From NCBI GenBank assembly GCA_910588285.1, contig CAJUQB010000042.1, forward strand, positions 1-42,463: a stretch of DNA of 42,463 bases, in the 5' to 3' direction. The notes beneath the pieces are model-generated. The model was not told where the DNA came from. It did not search any database and saw only the letters and a list, made by a program, of their open reading frames with translations. This document shows, piece by piece, positions 32,546-40,413 of this stretch. The position numbers and the translations under genes are program-made. Source of the stretch: an uncultured Lachnospiraceae bacterium. Lineage in GTDB: Bacteria; Bacillota; Clostridia; Lachnospirales; Lachnospiraceae. Positions within the stretch are counted from its first letter, which is position 1; each line of letters opens with the position of its first letter.

Positions 32546-33832
32546 CTAATCCTCCAACAATTTTTCAACCGAAGCAAGCTTCACGCAGAGAACAAAAATC
32601 TTGGTTGCCGCTACCATTTCCTCCGGCGTGGGGAAGGTGGGAGCAATTCGGATATTGGAATCCTCCGGGTCAATGCCATAGGGGAAGGTGGCTCCCGCGC
32701 CGGTAAGGGTGACGCCCAGGGATTTACATTTTGCAACAATGGACTTGGCGCATCCCGGCATAGCGGAAAAGGAGATAAAATATCCTCCCTTTGGTCTGGT
32801 CCAGCTTCCGATGCCAAGGTCTCCAAGCTCGGAATCCAAAATATGGAGCACTGCTTCAAATTTGGGCCGGAGAAGAGCAGCGTGCTTCTTCATGTGGGCC
32901 TTCAGGCCGTCCACATTCTGAAAAAATCTTGCATGGCGGAGCTGGTTGATCTTATCATGCCCGATAATCTGAGTGGTCATCTGCCGTTTGATATCCTCGA
33001 TATTCCGAAAAGAGGTGGCCACTGCGGATACGCCGGAGCCGGGGAAGCTTATTTTGGAGGTTGAGGTAAAGATATAGACCATATCCGGATTGCCGGCCTT
33101 CTCGCACTCCTCCAAAATGTTCAGGATTTCATCCTGGTCGTCCTCATACAAATGATGGATCCCATATGCATTGTCCCAGAAGATCCGGAAATCCTTTGCC
33201 TTGGGCTTCAGGTTTGCGAAGCGCCGAACCACCTCGTCGGAATAGGAGATACCGGTTGGGTTGGAATATTTCGGCACGCACCAGATTCCCTTTACAGCCT
33301 CATCGTTATTGACATAATGCTCCACCAGATCCATGTCCGGGCCGTCCTCTCCCAGGGGGATATTGATCATCTCAATCCCGAATAATTCCAGAATCTTAAA
33401 ATGCCTGTCATATCCCGGAACCGGGCACAGAAAACGGACCTGGTCCAGCTTGCACCAGGGGGTGGAGCCATTCACGCCCAGGAGCATGGAGCGGGATACG
33501 GTGTCAAACATAATATTCAGGCTGGAGTTGCCGCATACAATGACATTGTCCTTTTCTACCTCCATCATATTGGCAAGCAGCCTCCGACACTCTCCGATGC
33601 CATCCCAATCCCCGTAATTCCTGGTATCATTTCCAAGCAGGGTATTCATATCCGAACCGCTGTTGATGGCGTCTAACATAGGCATAGACAGCTCCAGCTG
33701 GGAAATCCCGGGATTGCCCCGCGCCATATTCAGGGACAGCCCCTGGGCTTTGGCTGTTTTAAATTCTTCTTCCAGGCTTCTTTTAATAGATAAGAGCTCC
33801 TCGCGGCTCATATCCTGATATGCTTTCTTCAT
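32546..33832 (-). CDS. class I/II aminotransferase (aspartate aminotransferase-like)
   Basis: A 428-residue PLP enzyme of fold type I. Recognisable: LSLNMARGNPGISQLELSMPML at the N-terminus, NTLLGNDTRNYGDWDGIGECRRLLANMM, WCVPKYSNPTGISYSDEVVRRFA, FWDNAYGIHHLY and the cofactor lysine in TSTSKISFPGSGVSAVATS. Near the C-terminus GGYFISFSAMPGCAKSIV and SNIRIAPTFP (substrate-carboxylate Arg) are typical. It matches the group of ~430-residue putative aspartate aminotransferases related to the MocR type but without a DNA-binding domain. AAAGGAGAAGCC precedes the ATG. The amino donor is unproven. Confidence 0.88.
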   Translation of the reverse strand: MKKAYQDMSREELLSIKRSLEEEFKTAKAQGLSLNMARGNPGISQLELSMPMLDAINSGSDMNTLLGNDTRNYGDWDGIGECRRLLANMMEVEKDNVIVCGNSSLNIMFDTVSRSMLLGVNGSTPWCKLDQVRFLCPVPGYDRHFKILELFGIEMINIPLGEDGPDMDLVEHYVNNDEAVKGIWCVPKYSNPTGISYSDEVVRRFANLKPKAKDFRIFWDNAYGIHHLYEDDQDEILNILEECEKAGNPDMVYIFTSTSKISFPGSGVSAVATSFRNIEDIKRQMTTQIIGHDKINQLRHARFFQNVDGLKAHMKKHAALLRPKFEAVLHILDSELGDLGIGSWTRPKGGYFISFSAMPGCAKSIVAKCKSLGVTLTGAGATFPYGIDPEDSNIRIAPTFPTPEEMVAATKIFVLCVKLASVEKLLED

Positions 33833-33905
33833 GCGGCTTCTCCTTTATTTTTTCTTGCTGGATCTTATGATGTTGAGGTCAAAAAGGGCTTTTTTAAATT
33901 GTGTC

Positions 33906-34142
33906 TGGCAAATGGCACAAATTGTATTCCTCTTTTATTCCGGTTCCGAACCTAAGAGCGTCTAAATGTTCTGGGGAGAGCTGTCATAACCGGACACAAC
34001 CGCCCTCTATGCGCCCTCCATGGCGCAGATCGGGCTTTCGCCGGCATCCGTGCCGCCGAATTGCTGTTTCATGGGCAGAACATTAAGACGCTCTAAGTTT
34101 CTCCACAGTCACAAATCAGAATACAATTTGTGCAATTTGCCA
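33906..34142. mobile_element. MITE-like palindromic element, copy 1
   Basis: A 237-bp element with 23-bp terminal inverted repeats (33906-33928 and 34120-34142; left arm begins TGGCAAATGGCACAAATTG; one mismatch). A second, inner pair of 17-bp inverted repeats carries GAGCGTCTAAATGTTCT (33956-33972, partner 34077-34093, one mismatch). No coding frame of note. The left ~70 bp recur at 42394-42463. The long gap 33833-34487 contains this element and the next repeat and no gene. Confidence 0.85.
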
Positions 34143-34256
34143 ATATCAGTTTCAAAAAGTCCTATTTGCCCCCAACATCATCTTATTTGATCTTTAAATA
34201 GTTCGCAAAATAAGTATAATAATCTTAAAGGGAAAAGTCAACAAAGAGTGTGATTT

Positions 34257-34278
34257 TGATACAAGGCTGATACAAGGC
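34257..34278. repeat. 11-bp tandem direct repeat
   Basis: TGATACAAGGC occurs twice head to tail (34257-34267, 34268-34278), touching the left end of the next repeat element. Confidence 0.9.
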
Positions 34279-34279
34279 C

Positions 34280-34452
34280 GTTACTTTTCACGGGTCAGGA
34301 ATGCGCACCAGCTGCGCAGGGTCTGCCCCAGCGAAGCGAGGGTATTCCGTGAGAACATGATTCAGGAGTGAGGGGCGATTTTTGCGCAGCAAAACTTTAA
34401 ATATCGCCCCGAATCGTTGCTATGAGCGGCCTCTCGGGCCGTGAATAGTAAC
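34280..34452. repeat. structured 173-bp repeat element with inverted ends, copy A
   Basis: Ends are 14-bp inverted repeats (GTTACTTTTCACGG at 34280-34293 and CCGTGAATAGTAAC at 34439-34452, one mismatch). Inside are nested stems: GGGGCGAT (34372-34379) with ATCGCCCC (34403-34410) enclosing TTTTGC/GCAAAA, and CGGCC/GGCCG near 34428-34442. The left half (GTCAGGAATGCGCAC, then TTCCGTGAGAACATGATTCA) recurs at 36961-37034. Confidence 0.8.
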
Positions 34453-34487
34453 GCATATCAGTCAGAAAATGCCTGCAAAGCAGGATT

Positions 34488-34679
34488 CTATTCCTGGTCG
34501 TCTTTCTTTTTCTCAAGCTTGATCAAGCCCTGATAAATCCACATCCCGGCAATGGCCGATACTACACCAACCGGTACAGCATCCAGGTTTATGCCATTGA
34601 TATTGCAGATCACATTGACTGCCATTAAAATTACCAGTATTGCGATTCCTACAGCGGCTGCTTTCAAAAAATGCTTCAT
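34488..34679 (-). CDS. small two-helix membrane protein
   Basis: A 63-residue protein, MKHFLKAAAVGIAILVILMA at the start, with two hydrophobic helices (about 6-27 and 36-55) and a charged tail LIKLEKKKDDQE. AAGGAG lies 10 nt upstream. An extended -10 (TGGTATACT on the minus strand, near 34721-34729) is a possible promoter. It is divergent from the GHKL/LytTR genes. It lacks the features of an AgrD-type signal peptide; an immunity or accessory protein is possible. I do not recognise a family. Confidence 0.6.
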   Translation of the reverse strand: MKHFLKAAAVGIAILVILMAVNVICNINGINLDAVPVGVVSAIAGMWIYQGLIKLEKKKDDQE

Positions 34680-34840
34680 AATTCATATCTCCTTCCAAAA
34701 TACAAATGTGTAACACAGAACAGTATACCAAAGAAAGCGCCAATGCGCCCAAAACAGTCATTAAATGCCCTATTTCGCAAATAAGTGTAATTTTTTTCTG
34801 CAGTCATATGCATTTATTCATCATTTTTGCAGAGCAATGC

Positions 34841-34869
34841 TTGATACAGGGAATCACATACAGTATAAT
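34841..34869 (+). promoter_or_regulatory. promoter of the GHKL/LytTR operon
   Basis: TTGATA (34841-34846), 17 nt, TATAAT (34864-34869), 36 bp upstream of the kinase ATG; AAAGGAG follows at about 34886. Confidence 0.75.
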
Positions 34870-34905
34870 CAAAAAGGTAAAATACGAAAGGAGAAATGAA
34901 GAGAA

Positions 34906-36201
34906 ATGCTTCTGTCTTTTTTTCAGCTCTCCCTGGGCATTCGGAATGTGTGGCCCCAACGAATGAGCTTAAAAGCGCTCCTTGCGCTATATCTGGTGCT
35001 GCTGGTTGCCGCAGTGCCGGTAACGCTCCTATCCTGTATCCCCTACGGCCTGTTTGGTATTCTGGCGGCAGTTTGCGTGTTTGGCCTGGCTGTTAACCGG
35101 GATACCGCATACCAGAATGTTTGCATGGGTATGATAGGATGCGTGGTTACCATTGTGGCGGATAATTTTTTGACAATCATTCTGCATATGCTGATTCCCC
35201 TGTCGCTCATAGAACGGCAGTATGTTTCTTTTGCGGTCAGGCTGTTTCACATTTTGCTGTTTTATCTGGTTACGCTGTTTTGCGGCAGGCTGCTTCGGAA
35301 ATTATTACTGTCAGGCAGAGGTATTTTACGCCTTCCCCAGACGTGGTATCTGGTTGATGCCGCATTACTGCTCCTGATTACCATTTATCTGTTTGATAAC
35401 CTGATTCCGGGACAGAATGGCTCTGTGGGCAAAATGATCTATAATAATGTTCTGCATCTTTCCGGATATCTGCTGGTTATGCTTTTTTTGCTTTTGGCCA
35501 TGCGCCGTTCGTATCTGGAGCAGATCCGGACAGAGGCAAAGCAGAGGGCCCTGCAGGATCTGCAGGACTACACGCACAATCTGGAGGCCATGTATAACGG
35601 GCTGCGCTCCTTTAAGCACGATTATGTCAACATTTTGCTTTCTATGTACGGCTATATTGAAAACCGCGATATGGAGCAATTAAAAGAATTTTTTGAACAT
35701 AAAATTTTCCCCACCAAGAATCTGATCGATCAGGGAGATTACAAGCTGAATCAGCTGAGTAACATCCAGGTGCTGGAGATCAAAAGCCTGCTCTCAGCAA
35801 AAATGATCTATGCCCATGAGACGGGGGCTGATGTTGCCATTGATATTCCGGACCCTGTGGGCAGCTTTCCCATGGATACGGTAGACCTTGCCAGAATACT
35901 GGGAATCTTTTTGGACAATGCGATGGAAGCCGCGCTGGAGACCCGAGAGCCGCAAATCGGCTTACATATTATTCGAAATGAAGCAGGTGTGTCAATTACC
36001 ATAAGCAACCGTTTTTTGGATCAGGGCATTGCGCTGCACAGGTGCAGGCAGAAGGGCTTCAGCACAAAGGCGGGACATCAGGGAATCGGGCTTTCCAATG
36101 CCCAGAAAATCATCGGCTCCTATGACAATGTGCTGCTGGAAACAGCCATGGAAGGCGGGTGCTTCCGGCAGCACATGGAGCTTACGGACAGAGAGGAGTG
36201 A
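34906..36201 (+). CDS. GHKL-domain sensor histidine kinase, AgrC type
   Basis: A 431-residue membrane kinase. Six or seven helices occupy residues ~20-200. A linker coiled coil (RSYLEQIRTEAKQRALQDLQ) leads to the phosphoacceptor His238 in RSFKHDYVNILLSMYGY. The C-terminal GHKL ATPase has the N-box LDNAMEAALE and the G-box GHQGIGLSNAQKII. This layout is that of AgrC-like receptors, which usually sense peptides. AAAGGAG lies 13 nt upstream of the ATG at 34906; an earlier ATG at 34896 is out of frame. The response regulator follows after 6 bp. No agrB/agrD genes are in view. Confidence 0.9.
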   Translation: MLLSFFQLSLGIRNVWPQRMSLKALLALYLVLLVAAVPVTLLSCIPYGLFGILAAVCVFGLAVNRDTAYQNVCMGMIGCVVTIVADNFLTIILHMLIPLSLIERQYVSFAVRLFHILLFYLVTLFCGRLLRKLLLSGRGILRLPQTWYLVDAALLLLITIYLFDNLIPGQNGSVGKMIYNNVLHLSGYLLVMLFLLLAMRRSYLEQIRTEAKQRALQDLQDYTHNLEAMYNGLRSFKHDYVNILLSMYGYIENRDMEQLKEFFEHKIFPTKNLIDQGDYKLNQLSNIQVLEIKSLLSAKMIYAHETGADVAIDIPDPVGSFPMDTVDLARILGIFLDNAMEAALETREPQIGLHIIRNEAGVSITISNRFLDQGIALHRCRQKGFSTKAGHQGIGLSNAQKIIGSYDNVLLETAMEGGCFRQHMELTDREE

Positions 36202-36207
36202 CATTCG

Positions 36208-36957
36208 ATGCTGGACATCTTTGTGTGCGAGGATCAGGACTCACAGCGGCAGAGGATTGTGGAGATCATTGGGGATATTGTGCTGATGGAGGAGCTGGAT
36301 ATGCGGTTGGCGTTTGACACCAAAGACCCTTACGCACTGCTGGAGCAGGTGAAGGCCAGCCAGAATACAGGCATTTATTTCCTTGATATTGACCTGGGCA
36401 GCGACATGAACGGAATGCAGCTTGCGCAGAAGCTCCGGCTGCTTGATCCCCGCGGTTTCATCATATTCATCACCGCCCATTCAGAATTAAGCTATATGAC
36501 CTTCCAGTACCGGGTAGAGGCAATGGATTTTGTATTAAAGGACAATCCTGCGGAAGCCAAGGTCAAAATCAGGGAATGCCTGCTGCGTGCAATGGAACGC
36601 TATACCCTCCAGACCAACAGGACACACAAGGTCTATACGGCCCAGGTGGGCGGACGGAAAATCGCTGTGGATTATGAGGATATTTTCTTTTTTGAAACCT
36701 CCAGCAATATCCATAAGGTCATTCTTCATGGGAGAGACCGGCAGATTGAATTTTCCGGCACCATAAAGGAGCTGTCCGGCGTCCTGGATGACAGCTTTGT
36801 GCGCTGCCACCGGTCATTTCTGGTTAATAAAGCGAATATAAAAGAAGTGGATGCGAAAAACCGGATCATCTATTTTGCCAACGGAGAAACCTGCCTGATG
36901 TCCACGCGCATGATGAAAGAGCTTGCCGCGGGCAGCCGGGGGCGGGAAGCGCAATGA
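36208..36957 (+). CDS. LytTR-family response regulator, AgrA type
   Basis: A 249-residue regulator. The receiver domain (1-~130) has the acidic pair Glu8-Asp9 in FVCEDQ, the phosphoacceptor Asp60 in YFLDIDL, Thr/Ser in FITAHS, and the late KDNPAEAKVKI. The LytTR DNA-binding domain (about 140-245) has KIAVDYEDIFFFETSSNIHKV, SFVRCHRSFLVNKANIKEV and MSTRMMKEL. Partner of the adjacent AgrC-type kinase. LytTR targets often lie next to the operon; the divergent small membrane protein gene is the obvious candidate. Confidence 0.92.
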   Translation: MLDIFVCEDQDSQRQRIVEIIGDIVLMEELDMRLAFDTKDPYALLEQVKASQNTGIYFLDIDLGSDMNGMQLAQKLRLLDPRGFIIFITAHSELSYMTFQYRVEAMDFVLKDNPAEAKVKIRECLLRAMERYTLQTNRTHKVYTAQVGGRKIAVDYEDIFFFETSSNIHKVILHGRDRQIEFSGTIKELSGVLDDSFVRCHRSFLVNKANIKEVDAKNRIIYFANGETCLMSTRMMKELAAGSRGREAQ

Positions 36958-36960
36958 TTC

Positions 36961-37034
36961 GTTACATTTCATGGATCAGGAATGCGCACAGGCTGCGCAT
37001 TCCGTGAGAAAATGATTCAGGAGTGAGGGGAGAT
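36961..37034. repeat. structured repeat element, copy B (shorter)
   Basis: Begins GTTACATTTCATGGATCAGG and continues through AATGCGCACAGGCTGCGCA to TTCCGTGAGAAAATGATTCA and GGAGTGAGGGGAGAT. It matches copy A over its left half with about 30 bp deleted in the middle. It starts 3 bp after the LytTR gene stop. Confidence 0.8.
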
Positions 37035-37076
37035 ATGGAAACATGAAAAAACAGTGGTGTGTTTTTTGCATCATCG

Positions 37077-37085
37077 TGCTATAAT
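37077..37085 (+). promoter_or_regulatory. extended -10 promoter of the nucleoside salvage operon
   Basis: TGCTATAAT (37077-37085): TG plus a perfect TATAAT, about 50 bp upstream of the uridine phosphorylase ATG. No good -35 is seen, which is usual for extended -10 promoters. Confidence 0.5.
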
Positions 37086-37137
37086 AGCTGTAGCATGTAA
37101 AGAATCACAGACTATGACAGGGAAAAGGAGAGATCCT

Positions 37138-37953
37138 ATGAAAAATTATTCGGAGGATGCCAGCAGGCAGTATCATATCCAGGTAGCGGAGGGGGAGGTT
37201 GGGCGTTATGTGATCCTGCCCGGAGACCCGAAGCGGTGCGCGAAGATTGCACAGTATTTCGAGGAACCGGTGCTGATTGCGGATAACCGGGAATATGTCA
37301 CCTATACGGGGATCCTTTGCGGCGAGCGGGTCAGCGTGACCTCCACCGGCATCGGCGGCCCCTCCGCAGCCATTGCCATGGAGGAGCTGTGCCGGTGCGG
37401 CGCAGACACCTTTGTGCGGATCGGAACCTGCGGCGGTATGCAGACACAGGTAAAGAGCGGGGATGTGGTGATTGCCACAGGGGCAATCCGCATGGAGGGC
37501 ACCAGCAGGGAGTTTGCGCCCATTGAATTTCCGGCAGTGCCGGATCTGGCCGTCACCAATGCCCTGGCCGCAGCGGCAGGTAAGAAGGGGTATCCCTTCC
37601 ACACCGGGGTGGTACAGTGCAAGGATTCCTTTTACGGCCAGCATGAACCGGAGACAAAGCCGGTAAGCTACGAGCTGATGCATAAATGGGAGGCCTGGAA
37701 GCGGCTGGGCTGCCTGGCCTCGGAGATGGAATCAGCAGCGCTGTTTGTGGTGGCAAGCTACCTGGGCGTGCGGGTGGGCTCCTGCTTCCTTGTGGTTGCC
37801 AACCAGGAGCGGGAACGCCTTGGACTGCCCAATCCGGTGGTTCACGATACGGATACAGCCATTCAGGTGGCTGTCGAGGCCATCCGTGACCTGATTCGCG
37901 GGGACAGGGCGAAGGAAGAAGCGGAAGGAACAGTCCGCGGGCAGCTGGAATGA
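37138..37953 (+). CDS. udp: uridine phosphorylase
   Basis: A 271-residue NP-I family nucleoside phosphorylase: uridine + phosphate to uracil + ribose 1-phosphate. Phosphate and nucleoside loops are visible as ILPGDPKRCAKIAQ, RIGTCGGMQTQVKSGDVVIA, QCKDSFYGQHEP and ASEMESAALFVVASYLG. The start at 37138 follows AAAGGAGAGATCC; upstream codons are non-homologous. The final ~15 residues (AKEEAEGTVRGQLE) lie in a local duplication. First gene of a salvage cluster (deoC, cdd, deoB, purine nucleoside phosphorylase, PfkB kinase). Confidence 0.9.
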   Translation: MKNYSEDASRQYHIQVAEGEVGRYVILPGDPKRCAKIAQYFEEPVLIADNREYVTYTGILCGERVSVTSTGIGGPSAAIAMEELCRCGADTFVRIGTCGGMQTQVKSGDVVIATGAIRMEGTSREFAPIEFPAVPDLAVTNALAAAAGKKGYPFHTGVVQCKDSFYGQHEPETKPVSYELMHKWEAWKRLGCLASEMESAALFVVASYLGVRVGSCFLVVANQERERLGLPNPVVHDTDTAIQVAVEAIRDLIRGDRAKEEAEGTVRGQLE

Positions 37954-38023
37954 CAGGAAGAAGCGTACCGCGGGCAGATGGAAGAACGGAGGGAGCAGTC
38001 CGCGGGCAGCTGGAATGACAGGA
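37931..38023 (+). repeat. 65-bp direct duplication at the udp-deoC junction
   Basis: A 28-nt stretch beginning CAGTCCGCGGGCAGCTGGAA is found at 37931-37958 and again, identical, at 37996-38023. A third partial copy (CCGCGGGCAGATGGAA) sits between them near 37968. The udp stop codon lies inside the repeat unit, so the extra copies are untranslated. Confidence 0.9.
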
Positions 38024-38031
38024 GGAACAGA

Positions 38032-38697
38032 ATGGAAATAAAAGAGATCTTACAGCATGTGGATCATACACTGCTGACGCAGACAGCAGTCTGGGAGGAG
38101 ATCCGGCAGATCTGCCAGGATGCCGTGAATTACCATACGGCATCCGTGTGTATTCCACCATGCTTTGTGCAGCAGGCCGCGGAATACCTCAAGGGCCGGG
38201 TGGCAGTCTGCACGGTGATCGGCTTTCCCAATGGGTATATGACTACAGAGGCCAAGGAATTCGAGGCCAGAGATGCCATTGCCAGGGGGGCGGATGAGAT
38301 TGATATGGTAATCAATATCGGCTGGCTGAAGGAGCGGGACTATGGCCGGGTGGAGGAGGAGATTCGCAGGCTGAAGTCCGTGTGCGGCAGCAGGGTGCTG
38401 AAGGTCATCATTGAGACCTGCCTGCTGACCGAGGAAGAGAAGGTTCGGATGTGCGGGATCGTCACAGCGGCCGGCGCGGATTATATCAAGACCTCCACCG
38501 GATTTTCCGGCGGCGGCGCCACCTTTGACGATGTGGCGCTGTTTGCACAGCATGTGGGAGCCGGGGTGAAGATCAAGGCTGCCGGAGGGATCTCCTCCCT
38601 GGCAGATGCAGAGCGGTTCTTAGAGCTGGGGGCAGACCGCCTGGGAACCAGCCGTATTGTGAAGCTGGTGAAGCAAGAGGCGCCGGAAGGGTATTGA
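38032..38697 (+). CDS. deoC: deoxyribose-phosphate aldolase
   Basis: A 221-residue class I aldolase splitting 2-deoxyribose 5-phosphate to glyceraldehyde 3-phosphate and acetaldehyde. QHVDHTLL at the start, VCTVIGFPNGYMTTEAKEFEA, ADEIDMVINIGWLKERD, LKVIIETCLLTEEEK (catalytic Lys) and the Schiff-base Lys in YIKTSTGF are all present; the phosphate loop is AAGGISS. Start at 38032 after AGGAGGAACAG. It works with cdd, deoB and purine nucleoside phosphorylase on deoxynucleosides. Confidence 0.96.
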   Translation: MEIKEILQHVDHTLLTQTAVWEEIRQICQDAVNYHTASVCIPPCFVQQAAEYLKGRVAVCTVIGFPNGYMTTEAKEFEARDAIARGADEIDMVINIGWLKERDYGRVEEEIRRLKSVCGSRVLKVIIETCLLTEEEKVRMCGIVTAAGADYIKTSTGFSGGGATFDDVALFAQHVGAGVKIKAAGGISSLADAERFLELGADRLGTSRIVKLVKQEAPEGY

Positions 38698-38752
38698 GCC
38701 GGCGGCAGTGGCGCAGGAGGCGTCAGGAGAATATGATCATGGAGGTAGCGGG

Positions 38753-39172
38753 ATGGAGAAGGAACAAATTAAGGAACTGATTATGCAAGCCATAGGGCAG
38801 CTGCAATATTCCTATGCCCCCTATTCCAAGTTCCGGGTAGGGGCAGCTCTTCTGGCAAGGTCAGGAAAGCTCTACACAGGCTGCAACATTGAAAATGCAG
38901 CCTACACACCCACCAACTGCGCGGAGCGGACTGCCTTTTTTAAGGCAATCAGCGTTGGGGAGCGGGAGTTTTCGGCCATCTGTGTGGTGGGCGGCAGGGA
39001 CGGGATCCTGACAGAATACGCGGCGCCCTGCGGGGTGTGCCGGCAGGTGATGATGGAGTTCTGCGATCCGGATATCTTTCAGATTATCCTGGCCACTGGC
39101 ACGGAGCAGTATGAGATTTTTACCTTAAGGGAGCTTATGCCCCAGGGCTTTGGGCCTGGGAATCTGGCATAG
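38753..39172 (+). CDS. cdd: cytidine deaminase
   Basis: A 139-residue tetrameric-type deaminase of (deoxy)cytidine. Zinc ligands and the catalytic Glu: TNCAERTAFFKAIS (Cys, Glu) and APCGVCRQVM (two Cys). The substrate loop is YSKFRVGAALLARSG and CNIENAAY. The start at 38753 follows GGAGG; the open frame begins earlier at 38708. Stop is 10 bp before deoB. Confidence 0.96.
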   Translation: MEKEQIKELIMQAIGQLQYSYAPYSKFRVGAALLARSGKLYTGCNIENAAYTPTNCAERTAFFKAISVGEREFSAICVVGGRDGILTEYAAPCGVCRQVMMEFCDPDIFQIILATGTEQYEIFTLRELMPQGFGPGNLA

Positions 39173-39182
39173 GAGGTGTGCG

Positions 39183-40373
39183 ATGAAGAAGTATCGAAGA
39201 ATTTTTGTGATTGTCCTGGATTCCCTGGGGATTGGGGCCATGCCGGACGCAGAGCGGTTTGGCGATTCGGGGGTAGATACCCTTGGCCATATCTTGGATC
39301 AGATGGGCACCCTGGACATTCCGAACCTGAAGATGCTGGGGATGCTGAATCTCCACAGCGGCGGGCAGATGGAGGGGGCAGATTGCCCCAGGGGACGTTA
39401 TCTGCGGCTGGCGGAGGCCAGCAATGGCAAGGACACCATGACCGGCCATTGGGAAATGATGGGAATTTTGACAGAAAGGCCATTTTTGACCTTTACGGAT
39501 ACCGGCTTTCCGCCGGAGCTGATTGAGGAGCTGGAGGCCCGGTGCGGGAAGCGTGTGATTGGCAATAAGAGCGCCAGCGGCACGGCCATCATTGAGGAGC
39601 TGGGGGAGGAGGAGATTGCCACCGGGGCAATGATTGTCTATACCTCGGCAGATTCGGTGCTGCAGATCTGCGGCAATGAGGAGACCTTTGACCTTGAGAA
39701 TCTGTACCGCTGCTGCGAGATTGCCCGGGAGATCACCATGAAGGATGACTGGAGAGTGGGACGCGTCATTGCCAGGCCCTATGTGGGAAAGCATAAGGGG
39801 GAATTCAAACGTACCAGCAATCGCCACGATTATGCCCTAAAGCCTACGGGCCCCACGGCCCTGAATGCCCTCAAGGACGCAGGGTATGATGTGATCGGAG
39901 TGGGTAAAATCAACGATATTTTCTGCGGGGAGGGGATAACCGAGACCCACCGCTCCAACAGCTCGGTTCATGGCATGGAGCAGACCATTGAGATCTGCAG
40001 GAGGGATTTTCAGGGGCTGTGCTTTGTGAACCTGGTGGATTTTGACGCCCTGTGGGGACACCGCAGGGATGTGGCCGGATATGCGGGGGAGCTTGAGCGC
40101 TTTGACAAAAATCTGGGCCTGCTTCTGGATGCCCTTGGGGAGGAGGATCTGCTGCTGCTGACAGCGGATCATGGGAATGACCCCACCTATACCGGCACAG
40201 ACCATACCAGAGAGTATGTGCCGCTGATTGCCTATGCTAGGGGGATGAAACACGGCGGCCCCTTAGCGCAGGAGGATTGCTTCGGCGTGATCGGGGCTAC
40301 GGTGGCAGAGAATTTCGGGGTGCAGATGCCAGAAGGAACCATCGGAAGATCGATTTTAGAGAAATTAGGATAG
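39183..40373 (+). CDS. deoB: phosphopentomutase
   Basis: A 396-residue alkaline-phosphatase-superfamily enzyme converting (deoxy)ribose 1-phosphate to 5-phosphate. The metal/nucleophile region FVIVLDSLGIGAMPDAERFGD, the catalytic Thr in SNGKDTMTGHWEMMG, and the metal ligands DFDALWGHRRD, LTADHGNDPTYTGTDHTREYVP are complete. Start at 39183 after AGGAGG. It joins the phosphorylase products to deoC and the pentose phosphate pathway. Confidence 0.96.
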   Translation: MKKYRRIFVIVLDSLGIGAMPDAERFGDSGVDTLGHILDQMGTLDIPNLKMLGMLNLHSGGQMEGADCPRGRYLRLAEASNGKDTMTGHWEMMGILTERPFLTFTDTGFPPELIEELEARCGKRVIGNKSASGTAIIEELGEEEIATGAMIVYTSADSVLQICGNEETFDLENLYRCCEIAREITMKDDWRVGRVIARPYVGKHKGEFKRTSNRHDYALKPTGPTALNALKDAGYDVIGVGKINDIFCGEGITETHRSNSSVHGMEQTIEICRRDFQGLCFVNLVDFDALWGHRRDVAGYAGELERFDKNLGLLLDALGEEDLLLLTADHGNDPTYTGTDHTREYVPLIAYARGMKHGGPLAQEDCFGVIGATVAENFGVQMPEGTIGRSILEKLG

Positions 40374-40413
40374 AATTCTATCCATAAAAGATTCTGTGAA
40401 GGAGGAAGATAAC

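Noticed and set aside
34488..34679. An AgrD-type autoinducer peptide precursor.
   Set aside because: Two full membrane helices and no cysteine/serine followed by a short hydrophobic ring and charged tail in the AgrD arrangement.
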